5,571 bases of DNA. Source: JANMZR01 sp040385875. GTDB taxonomy: Bacteria; Bacteroidota; Bacteroidia; Cytophagales; Spirosomataceae. Below are positions 1 to 5,571 of the stretch, one piece after another. The position numbers and the translations under genes are program-made. A model generated the notes under the pieces. The model ran no database searches, was not told the DNA's origin, and saw only the letters and a list, made by a program, of their open reading frames with translations. The first letter of the stretch is position 1, and the number at the start of each line of letters is the position of its first letter. The stretch spans positions 1 to 5,571 of the forward strand of contig JAZKGO010000133.1 of the NCBI GenBank assembly GCA_040385875.1, given 5' to 3'.

Positions 1-1946
1 TTGATTTTAAATAAGTGCACTGGCATATATGTGGGATTCAATTCTACGAAATTCATTTCATCTTTCCAAATATATTCATTTCCTGAGATTAGATCAGTGA
101 CTTTATACTCTTGATCGAATCCAATTCCTGCCAAATGTACGGGCACTTTTACCCAGCCACTTTGGGTACAATTTGCATCTAAATTTACAATAGCTAGCAG
201 GTGATTTTGCTCTTTATCCGTTTTGAAATATGCCAACAAATTGTCATTTTCAATTGTGCAAAATTGAATAGTATTCGTTTGTTGGAGGGCTTTATTTTCG
301 TTGCGTGCTTTGTTTACTTTTGAAATTAATTCAATAAGCTTATTGTTACTTTCCCAATTCCAATGAGCTATTTCGTATTTTTCTGAATTCAAATATTCTT
401 CTTTTCCAGGCATTGGTTCTGAAACCATATTTTCAAAAACAGGTCCAAAAATACCATAGTTACCGCTCATTGTGGCGGCCATAAAGTATCTGATTAAGTA
501 CATTGGTTCTGACCCTGATTGCAAACAATGAGGTAAAATATCATGTGTATTGGGCCAAAAATTGGGTCTAAAATAGCTGCTAGTCTCTAATTGAGTGAGT
601 ATATTCAAATATTCTATTATTTCAGCCTTTGAATTGCGCCAAGTATAATAAGTATAGGATTGCGTAAAGCCAACTTTGGCCAGATTCTCCATTACACGAG
701 GGCGTGTGAAAGCCTCCGATAAAAATATCATATCAGGATATACTTTATGGGTTTCCTCAATAATCCATTCCCAAAACTGGAACGATTTAGTATGTGGGTT
801 GTCTACTCTGATTATTCGAATGCCCCATTCGGCCCAGGTGAATACCACATGTTTGAGCTCCAACCATAGCTCACGCCATTTTTCTGTTTCGTAGTTTAAA
901 GGGTAAATATCTTGATACTTTTTTGGGGGATTTTCCGCATATTGAATGGTGCCATCTGGTCTGATTTTGAACCAATAAGGGTGCTGCTGTGCCCATGGAT
1001 GATCAGGAGAGCATTGAATGGCCAAGTCCATAGCCACCTCAATTCCTTCTGTTTCAAATGACTGGATCATTTTTTTGAAATCGTCTAATGTGCCCAATTC
1101 GGAATGGATAGCCGTATGCCCACCCAATTCCGAACCAATCGCATAGGGAACCCCAGGCTCATCATCCGTACAGTTTACATTATTGTTTTTGCCTTTTCTA
1201 AATGCTTTGCCTATAGGGTGGATAGGAGGTATATACAAAACATCAAATCCCATTTTTTTCACTTTTGGCAAAACGTTTTTTGTGACATCCTCAAAAGTGC
1301 CATGGCTATTCGGAGCACTTGCTGCTGACCTTGGAAACATCGAATACCAAGCCGAAAAACCCGCTTTTTTGCGATCGACCCATAGTTTTAATTCACGATA
1401 AGTACTGGTATACTGCCTATGCGGGTAGTTTTGAACTAAACTCCTCATCTCATCTGATTCCACAAATTCAACTGCCCTTTTGTATTCCGATTTTTCTGAA
1501 AACAGCTTTTTAAGAGATTTGATGGTTTTGATATCGGCTCCATCGGCAATCATTTTTTCCAATAAATCAGCTCCAATTAATAGCTCAACATCCACATATT
1601 GGCCATCTTTGATTTTCAATAGAATTTCATGTAGCCAAGTGTCGCCATGATCGATAAAGGCCTCAATTGTATAGGAATAATAGCCAATGCTATCTACTAA
1701 AAAACTTCCTTCATAATTATCATTAAAGGTGGGCTGCATTCTTACTTCCTGCCAGGTCTCATCTCCGTTTTTTTTGTATTTCAAAAAAGCAGAAAGATGG
1801 TCATGGCCGTCAGTAAATATATCTGCCGTTACTTTTATCGAATCTCCAATAATTGCTTTTACAGCATATCGGCCCGATTCAATTTCTGGGCTTACGTGCT
1901 CTATAATGACCCTGCTTTGGCCATTAGAATAATTTGATAAATCCAT
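1..1946 (-). CDS. glgE: Alpha-1,4-glucan:maltose-1-phosphate maltosyltransferase, 3' end cut by window edge
   Basis: GH13-family cytoplasmic enzyme that transfers maltosyl units from alpha-maltose-1-phosphate to the non-reducing end of alpha-1,4-glucan, in the TreS/maltokinase/GlgE/GlgB route to glycogen-like glucan. I translated 648 codons with no frameshift. An N-terminal beta-sandwich (about 10-115) and a helical linker lead into a TIM barrel from about 185. That barrel carries SAWYSMFPRS (198-207), YIPPIHPIGKAFRKG (238-252), MDLAIQCSPDHPW (306-318), PPKKYQDIYPLNYE (340-353), RVDNPHTK (380-387), FLSEAFTRP (408-416) and NTHDILP (466-472). By family analogy D382 is the nucleophile, E411 the acid/base and D469 the third carboxylate. 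The PIHPIGK and KKYQDIYP motifs separate GlgE from ordinary amylases. A C-terminal beta domain ends near FVELNPTYMPVHLFKI, so only a few residues lie outside the window. The ATG at 1946 is the only start after the in-frame TAG at 1995-1997. The usual partner genes (treS, glgB) are not in the window and may lie beyond position 1. Confidence 0.95.
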   Translation of the reverse strand, partial: MDLSNYSNGQSRVIIEHVSPEIESGRYAVKAIIGDSIKVTADIFTDGHDHLSAFLKYKKNGDETWQEVRMQPTFNDNYEGSFLVDSIGYYSYTIEAFIDHGDTWLHEILLKIKDGQYVDVELLIGADLLEKMIADGADIKTIKSLKKLFSEKSEYKRAVEFVESDEMRSLVQNYPHRQYTSTYRELKLWVDRKKAGFSAWYSMFPRSAASAPNSHGTFEDVTKNVLPKVKKMGFDVLYIPPIHPIGKAFRKGKNNNVNCTDDEPGVPYAIGSELGGHTAIHSELGTLDDFKKMIQSFETEGIEVAMDLAIQCSPDHPWAQQHPYWFKIRPDGTIQYAENPPKKYQDIYPLNYETEKWRELWLELKHVVFTWAEWGIRIIRVDNPHTKSFQFWEWIIEETHKVYPDMIFLSEAFTRPRVMENLAKVGFTQSYTYYTWRNSKAEIIEYLNILTQLETSSYFRPNFWPNTHDILPHCLQSGSEPMYLIRYFMAATMSGNYGIFGPVFENMVSEPMPGKEEYLNSEKYEIAHWNWESNNKLIELISKVNKARNENKALQQTNTIQFCTIENDNLLAYFKTDKEQNHLLAIVNLDANCTQSGWVKVPVHLAGIGFDQEYKVTDLISGNEYIWKDEMNFVELNPTYMPVHLFKI

Positions 1947-2051
1947 GAAATGTATAAAAAATAATTGATTCGATACAATAATAATACATTTTGACTAAAC
2001 TGATGATATCGAATAGTGATTTTTTCTTAAAATTTTGAGTAAATATTTAAG

Positions 2052-3524
2052 CTAATTTTTGGTAGGATTTATGGCTATATTTTTGACGAAAAAAGTCAAA
2101 ATATACAATCCAATAAAGGTAATAGCCCCGTTCAAAATCAGCTTTTCAAAACCGAACTGATAGCCATTGAACCACTCCTTTGAATGAATGTCGATAAAAT
2201 AAGTAAGTAGAGGGGAAAGTAAACAAACAAATGGAACGAAAGAATCTCTGAGAGGTTTTTTGAAAAAGAGACCGAAACTAAATAAGCCTAATAAGGGACC
2301 ATAAGTATAACCTGCAATATTAAATACTGCTGAAATAACCTCCTGACTATTTAGTTTTTTGAAAATAAGAATGACTAAAAAGAACAATACTGAAAATCCG
2401 ATATGTACGTAATTCTTCACTTTTTGTCGGTAGGCTTCTTCTTTATTTTCAAAATCCAAAAAGTCGATGCAGAAAGAGGTAGTTAAAGCGGTAAGGGCAG
2501 AATCTGAGCTGGCATAAGTGGCTGCTGTAATCCCCAATAAAAATGTAACTGCTGCCACCACCCCAAATTGACCACCTAAAGCTAAGGCTGGATATAAATC
2601 ATCAGTTTTGGCTGGTATTTCAAATCCTATTTGGGTTGAATATAAATATAAAAGGGCTCCCAAACTGAGAAATAGAATATTGATAAATACCAATACCACA
2701 TAAAACCAAAACATATTTTTCTGTGCTTCCCCAATGCTTTTGCAAGTAAGATTTTTTTGCATTAAATCTTGATCGAGGCCCGTCATTACAATGGCTATAA
2801 ATGCTCCTGAAAATATATCCTTCCAGAAATAGTGTTTATTGTCAATATCCCAAACCCAAAGGGAGGAGTATTGGCTGTCTTTAACTGTGCCAATAAGGTC
2901 TGAAACACCTAGGTTCATTTTTTGAGAAATCAATACAATAGTGATTACTAAAGCTGCTAATAAGAAAAAGGTCTGAAGAGTGTCGGTCCAAATAATCGTT
3001 TTTACACCACCCTTGTAGGTATACACCCAAATTAGTAAAATAGTAATCATCACCGTGATCTCAAAAGAAACTCCTAGGCGTTCAAAAATGGCCAAATATA
3101 ATACATTTACGGCTACATAAAGCCTTATCGCTGAGCCAATTGTACGTGAAAATATAAAGAATCCTGCTCCAGTTTTATAAGACCAAAATCCAAATCTTTT
3201 CTCTAAATAGGTATAAATAGATATTAAATTGAGGCGGTAATACAGGGGCATTAGAACGGTGCCAATTACCAAATAACCAATGGCATAGCCGATTACCACC
3301 TGAAAATAAGAAAAATTTAAGGTGCCCACTGAGCCAGGAACCGAAATAAAAGTAACGCCTGAGATGCTTGTACCTATCATACCAAAAGCTATCAAATACC
3401 AAGGCGATTGCTTATTAGCTGTGAAAAAAGTATTGGTGTCGGCCCCTTTGGAGGTAATATGTGCTACAATAATTAAAAGCGTAAAATAAATGATTAAAAT
3501 AGCAATGGCAAGAGTGGTAGACAT
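2052..3524 (-). CDS. Sodium:solute symporter family (SSS/SLC5) transporter, substrate unknown
   Basis: Inner-membrane secondary transporter expected to couple Na+ entry to solute uptake. The 490 residues give about 13 hydrophobic segments, as usual for the family: roughly 4-22, 42-62, 72-94, 120-147, 154-170, 176-200, 235-250, 270-297, 318-345, 374-390, 397-421, 427-444 and 463-481. The family motif YKGGVKTIIWTDTLQ (170-184) is clear. GLDQDLMQKNL (249-259) is another typical loop. The Ser/Thr-rich helix TYASSDSALTALTTSF (336-351) corresponds to the segment that helps form the Na2 site in characterised members. The ATG at 3524 is forced by an in-frame TAG two codons upstream (3531-3533). The gene lies 105 nt upstream of glgE on the same strand, so co-transcription is possible but unproven. 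A sugar, amino acid or carboxylate substrate cannot be told apart from the sequence. Confidence 0.93.
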   Translation of the reverse strand: MSTTLAIAILIIYFTLLIIVAHITSKGADTNTFFTANKQSPWYLIAFGMIGTSISGVTFISVPGSVGTLNFSYFQVVIGYAIGYLVIGTVLMPLYYRLNLISIYTYLEKRFGFWSYKTGAGFFIFSRTIGSAIRLYVAVNVLYLAIFERLGVSFEITVMITILLIWVYTYKGGVKTIIWTDTLQTFFLLAALVITIVLISQKMNLGVSDLIGTVKDSQYSSLWVWDIDNKHYFWKDIFSGAFIAIVMTGLDQDLMQKNLTCKSIGEAQKNMFWFYVVLVFINILFLSLGALLYLYSTQIGFEIPAKTDDLYPALALGGQFGVVAAVTFLLGITAATYASSDSALTALTTSFCIDFLDFENKEEAYRQKVKNYVHIGFSVLFFLVILIFKKLNSQEVISAVFNIAGYTYGPLLGLFSFGLFFKKPLRDSFVPFVCLLSPLLTYFIDIHSKEWFNGYQFGFEKLILNGAITFIGLYILTFFVKNIAINPTKN

Positions 3525-3569
3525 AGGAAACTAGCTGATTGGATAAATGTATTTTTTGCAAATAAAGGT

Positions 3570-3589
3570 AAAAAAAATGAATTTTTTTT
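3570..3589. repeat. A8/T8 inverted repeat in divergent promoter region
   Basis: Eight A (3570-3577), a four-base TGAA centre and eight T (3582-3589) form a perfect but purely A/T inverted repeat. It lies 11 bp upstream of the clpS -33 box. Because it sits between divergent 5' ends it is unlikely to be a terminator. A-tract bending or an UP-like RNA polymerase contact is more plausible, though chance in such AT-rich DNA is also possible. Confidence 0.4.
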
Positions 3590-3600
3590 GAAGGATGTTA

Positions 3601-3628
3601 TTGTATTTACCATTTTTTATTATATTTG
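3601..3628 (+). promoter_or_regulatory. Bacteroidota-type promoter of clpS (TTG, 17 nt, TATATTTG)
   Basis: TTG at 3601-3603 matches the -33 core. TATATTTG at 3621-3628 is an exact match to the Bacteroidota -7 consensus TAnnTTTG, with 17 nt between them. Transcription would begin near 3635, leaving a leader of roughly 15 nt before the ATG at 3650. The promoter could also drive recR and sod if the hairpin after clpS is read through. Confidence 0.7.
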
Positions 3629-3649
3629 CCATCCCACTTCATTTTAAAA

Positions 3650-3937
3650 ATGGAAAATTACGAACATACACTTATTGATACTGAAATACTACTTGATGAT
3701 GTAGTCGTCGAGTCCAAGGTATATAATTTAGTCGTTTTTAATGACGAAGTAAACACTTTTGACTTTGTGATTAGCACCCTAATTGATGTATGCTTACATA
3801 CGGCCGAGCAGGCTGAGCAGTGTACCATGATTATTCATTACAAAGGGAAATGTACGGTTAAAAAAGGTGATTTCAACGAATTGGTGCCCATGCGCAATGC
3901 CATTTGTAACCGTGGTATCTCGGCTGAATTGGTCTAG
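3650..3937 (+). CDS. clpS: ATP-dependent Clp protease adaptor protein ClpS
   Basis: Cytoplasmic adaptor that binds the N-domain of a ClpA/ClpC-type unfoldase and delivers N-degron substrates to ClpP. The product is 95 residues. The ClpS core runs from YNLVVFNDEVNTFDFVI (25-41) through QAEQCTMIIHYKGKCTV (54-70) to the C-terminal strand RGISAELV. The N31-D32 pair and H63 align with E. coli N34-D35 and H66, which contact the substrate alpha-amino group. Other pocket positions differ: E. coli D36 is E33 here, T38 is N35, M40 is F37 and M62 is T59. The frame is open upstream to a TTG at 3626, but that codon is the last three bases of the -7 box, so the ATG at 3650 is chosen. There is no Shine-Dalgarno; an A-rich stretch precedes the ATG. 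No clpA or clpC lies in the window. Confidence 0.9.
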   Translation: MENYEHTLIDTEILLDDVVVESKVYNLVVFNDEVNTFDFVISTLIDVCLHTAEQAEQCTMIIHYKGKCTVKKGDFNELVPMRNAICNRGISAELV

Positions 3938-3951
3938 TTTTAGTGTAAATG

Positions 3952-3972
3952 TTCCCAAATTTATTTTGGGAA
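3952..3972 (+). terminator. Hairpin between clpS and recR, possible weak terminator or attenuator
   Basis: TTCCCAAA (3952-3959) and TTTGGGAA (3965-3972) form a perfect 8-bp stem around a five-base loop, starting 14 nt after the clpS stop. Only three G-C pairs are present and no immediate T-run follows; the nearest long T-runs are at 4000-4005 and 4010-4016. It may end part of the clpS transcripts or simply stabilise the 3' end. Confidence 0.45.
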
Positions 3973-4016
3973 TCAGTTGTTTCTAAAGTCCCCTCCATCT
4001 TTTTTCTAATTTTTTT

Positions 4017-4622
4017 GTGAATTTTCCATCCAAGCTTATCGAAAATGCTGTAAACGAAATTTCTCGTTTGCCAGGTATTGGAAAAAAGTCAGCTTTGAGA
4101 TTAGTCTTGAATCTTTTGAAAAGAGATGAAAAGCAAAGTCATGATTTGGCGGAGGCCATTGTAAATATGCGAACAAAAATTACTTATTGTAAGCAATGTT
4201 TCAACGTTTCGGACAACGACCTTTGTATAATTTGCGCCAGCCCTAAGCGTGACCAAGCCACTATTTGTGTAGTGGAAGATTTGCCAGATGTGTTAGCCAT
4301 CGAAAATACTTCTCAATATTTCGGGCTTTACCACGTACTTGGGGGCATCATTTCTCCGTTGGAAGGTATTGGCCCTAGTGACTTAAAAATCAATGAATTA
4401 ATTGCGAGGGTTGAAAATAATTCAGAAATTAAAGAGATTATTTTAGCACTAAGTCCTACTATGGAGGGGGACACTACTGCATTTTATTTGACCAAAAAAC
4501 TTAAAGCATTTAATTTGAAAATCAGTTCAATAGCTAGAGGAATACCCATTGGAGGTGATTTGGAATATGCCGATGAAATAACCTTGGGGAGAAGTATTTT
4601 GAGTAGAATAAAATATGAATAG
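4017..4622 (+). CDS. recR: Recombination mediator protein RecR
   Basis: DNA-binding member of the RecFOR/RecOR pathway that helps load RecA onto SSB-coated single strands at gaps. The product is 201 residues, normal for RecR. An N-terminal helix-hairpin-helix (about 5-50) contains RLPGIGKKSALRLVL (17-31). A C4 zinc finger follows at C58, C61, C70 and C73. The Toprim domain spans about 80-175, with ICVVED at 83-88 and LSPTMEGDTTA at 145-155. The C-terminal motif GIPIGGDLEYADEITLGRS (175-193) is typical of the family. The start is GTG at 4017: it gives the N-terminus MNFPSKLIENAV usual for Bacteroidota RecR, and no ATG, GTG or TTG lies in frame in the preceding pyrimidine-rich stretch. It is 79 nt after clpS and 39 nt before the SOD gene. 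No recO or recF is in the window. Confidence 0.96.
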   Translation: MNFPSKLIENAVNEISRLPGIGKKSALRLVLNLLKRDEKQSHDLAEAIVNMRTKITYCKQCFNVSDNDLCIICASPKRDQATICVVEDLPDVLAIENTSQYFGLYHVLGGIISPLEGIGPSDLKINELIARVENNSEIKEIILALSPTMEGDTTAFYLTKKLKAFNLKISSIARGIPIGGDLEYADEITLGRSILSRIKYE

Positions 4623-4661
4623 AAATTACTAAATTGAGTAGGATATATAAAATCAAAAAAA

Positions 4662-5399
4662 ATGAAAAGGAAATCATTTCTGCAATCAACAATTGCATCA
4701 GTATTGGGGCTTACGGCTATTAATGTTTTTGCAAAAAAAAGCTATAATGCCCAATCATCAAATATTGGAAAGCCAATGACAATGGAAGCCATTCAATTGG
4801 AAGCCACAGTTTTTACTTTGCCCGCACTTCCTTTTGCCAACGAAGCCTTGGAGCCTCATATTGATAAGCAAACCATGGAAATACACCATGATAGACACCA
4901 TAAAGCCTACGTGGATAATTTGAATAAAGCCATTGTTGGTACCAAATTCGAAAATTCTACTTTATTTGATATGATGAAAGTGGGCACTGAATTACCTACT
5001 CCCATCAGAAATAATGGCGGAGGCCATTGGAATCATAGTTTTTTCTGGGAAAGTCTTTCACCAGTTGCTTCCAATCCACAAGGAAAATTATTAGAAGCTA
5101 TTAATGCTTCATTTGGTTCTCTTGATAAATTCAAAGAGGAATTTACAAAAGCTGCCACCACCCGATTTGGCTCAGGTTGGGCATGGCTTGTAGTGAATGA
5201 TGGTAAGCTATCGATTGGCTCCACTCCCAATCAAGACAATCCTTTGATGAAGGGGGTTGAAGTAAATGGAAGGCCACTATTGGGACTGGATGTTTGGGAG
5301 CATGCTTATTATTTGAAATACCAAAACAAACGAGCCGACTATATTAAAGCATTTTGGAATATTGTTAATTGGAATAAAGTGGCTGAGAGGCTGTCATAA
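4662..5399 (+). CDS. Exported Fe/Mn-family superoxide dismutase, Mn-type signature
   Basis: Converts superoxide to hydrogen peroxide and oxygen. The 245 residues are about 45 more than a cytosolic SodA/SodB, the extra part being an N-terminal leader. Basic MKRK, a hydrophobic stretch (about 9-24) and VFA at 22-24 suggest cleavage near A24-K25. RKSFLQ (3-8) resembles a Tat motif with K in place of the second R. The SOD domain starts at FTLPALPFANEALEPH (51-66). Inferred metal ligands are H75 (MEIHHDRHH), H125 (GGHWNHSFFW), D210 and H214 (GLDVWEHAYY). G121 and Q191 (TPNQDNP) match the positions of E. coli SodA G77 and Q146, pointing to Mn or cambialistic use rather than Fe only. The protein should act in the periplasm or at the cell surface. 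No separate promoter is obvious in the 39-nt gap after recR, so shared transcription is likely. Confidence 0.93.
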   Translation: MKRKSFLQSTIASVLGLTAINVFAKKSYNAQSSNIGKPMTMEAIQLEATVFTLPALPFANEALEPHIDKQTMEIHHDRHHKAYVDNLNKAIVGTKFENSTLFDMMKVGTELPTPIRNNGGGHWNHSFFWESLSPVASNPQGKLLEAINASFGSLDKFKEEFTKAATTRFGSGWAWLVVNDGKLSIGSTPNQDNPLMKGVEVNGRPLLGLDVWEHAYYLKYQNKRADYIKAFWNIVNWNKVAERLS

Positions 5400-5492
5400 G
5401 TTGAGTAATCAAAGTTGCCATTAACCAATTTTTCGATATTATTTTGAAAATTACAGGTTTTCGCATTAGTTTATATTTAGTTCAAGAATAGT
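5400..5492. other. Intergenic region after sod with a weak promoter candidate
   Basis: These 93 AT-rich bases lie between the SOD stop and the next ATG. TATATTTA at 5472-5479 matches 7 of 8 positions of the TAnnTTTG -7 element and sits 13 nt before the ATG at 5493. The nearest TTG upstream (5444-5446) is 25 nt away, longer than usual, so the promoter call is weak. I see no convincing terminator for sod; AATTTT/AAAATT near 5430-5454 is too weak to count. Confidence 0.35.
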
Positions 5493-5571
5493 ATGGAACA
5501 TGAATTATTAGATAATATTCCTTCATTGGATTTGGAGGATTTTCGATCGAATGACCCTGATAAAAAAGCCA
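5493..5571 (+). CDS. Start of a gene resembling isopenicillin-N-synthase-family oxygenases, cut by window edge
   Basis: Only the first 26 codons are present; the frame is open to the window edge. The beginning IPSLDLEDFRSNDPDKKA (9-26) resembles the N-terminus of Bacteroidota 2-oxoglutarate/Fe(II)-dependent dioxygenases of the isopenicillin N synthase family, which typically open with IPxxDLxDF, a D-P-x-K-like segment and then an IGF motif. The catalytic HxD...H residues would lie outside the window, so neither function nor substrate can be confirmed. The ATG at 5493 has no Shine-Dalgarno, like its neighbours, and follows a candidate -7 box. Confidence 0.5.
   Translation, partial: MEHELLDNIPSLDLEDFRSNDPDKKA

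Larger units (their letters stand above)
3525..3649. promoter_or_regulatory. Divergent intergenic control region between symporter and clpS
   Basis: This 125-bp gap separates the divergently oriented symporter and clpS genes, so promoters for both should lie here. It contains the clpS promoter (3601-3628) and a symmetric A8-TGAA-T8 element (3570-3589). For the symporter I see only a weak minus-strand -7 candidate, TACATTTA (3544-3551), with no matching -33 element. The extreme AT content fits open or bent promoter DNA. I recognise no operator for a known regulator. Confidence 0.6.

Noticed and set aside
676..1932. Several plus-strand open frames of 64-74 codons opposite glgE
   Set aside because: They lie antisense to a long, well-conserved glgE frame, overlap each other in different frames, and their products resemble no known protein.
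1976..1983. Minus-strand TATTATTG as a -7 element for glgE
   Set aside because: It matches 7 of 8 positions, but no TTG or TTTG -33 element lies at suitable distance, and such matches are frequent in AT-rich DNA.
2014..2050. CTTAAA/TTTAAG inverted repeat after the symporter as a terminator
   Set aside because: The stem is all A/T with mismatches and is followed by A rather than T on the coding strand, so it does not fit an intrinsic terminator.
3175..3402. A 75-codon minus-strand frame inside the symporter gene
   Set aside because: It is an alternative reading frame of the same strand within clear membrane-protein coding sequence and shows no independent signals.
5033..5230. A 65-codon minus-strand frame opposite sod
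   Set aside because: It lies antisense to the conserved SOD catalytic region and no recognisable domain is seen.
5430..5454. AATTTT/AAAATT pairing after sod as a terminator
   Set aside because: Only six A/T pairs around a long loop; too weak to support.
1..5571. Mobile element, phage, CRISPR or defence system
   Set aside because: No transposase, integrase, repeat array, nuclease cluster or composition break was found; all recognised genes are ordinary chromosomal genes.

Overview
The window looks like chromosomal DNA from a free-living member of the Bacteroidota, probably Cytophagia- or Flavobacteriia-like. The DNA is AT-rich, and no start codon has a convincing Shine-Dalgarno sequence. The clearest promoter is of the Bacteroidota type (TTG, then TAnnTTTG). 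The RecR, ClpS and symporter proteins also have the character of that phylum. This is read by eye; no database was searched.

Layout. The left part (1-3524) is on the minus strand. A complete sodium:solute symporter gene (2052-3524) is followed 105 bases downstream by a nearly complete glgE gene (1-1946). glgE encodes the maltosyltransferase that builds alpha-glucan from maltose-1-phosphate. It runs off the left edge very close to its natural C-terminus. A 125-bp divergent intergenic region (3525-3649) holds an A8/T8 inverted repeat and a good promoter for the right-hand genes.

The right part is on the plus strand. It holds clpS (3650-3937, adaptor of the Clp protease), recR (4017-4622, GTG start, recombinational repair), a superoxide dismutase with an export signal (4662-5399), and the first 26 codons of a gene that resembles isopenicillin-N-synthase-type oxygenases (5493 to the right edge). 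A short hairpin lies between clpS and recR. The recR-sod gap is only 39 nt, so those two may share a transcript.

How the genes work together. glgE belongs to the trehalose/maltose-1-phosphate route to glycogen. The symporter beside it could be co-transcribed, but its substrate cannot be read from the sequence. clpS, recR and sod are unrelated housekeeping and stress functions (N-degron proteolysis, DNA repair, superoxide removal outside the cytoplasm).

I see no RNA gene, mobile element, CRISPR array or long repeat, and no gene-free stretch over 300 bases. I found no convincing new multi-gene system. The points worth checking are the altered ClpS recognition pocket, the exported Mn-type SOD with an imperfect Tat-like signal, the altered GlgE active-site motif, and the ClpS start-site trap.
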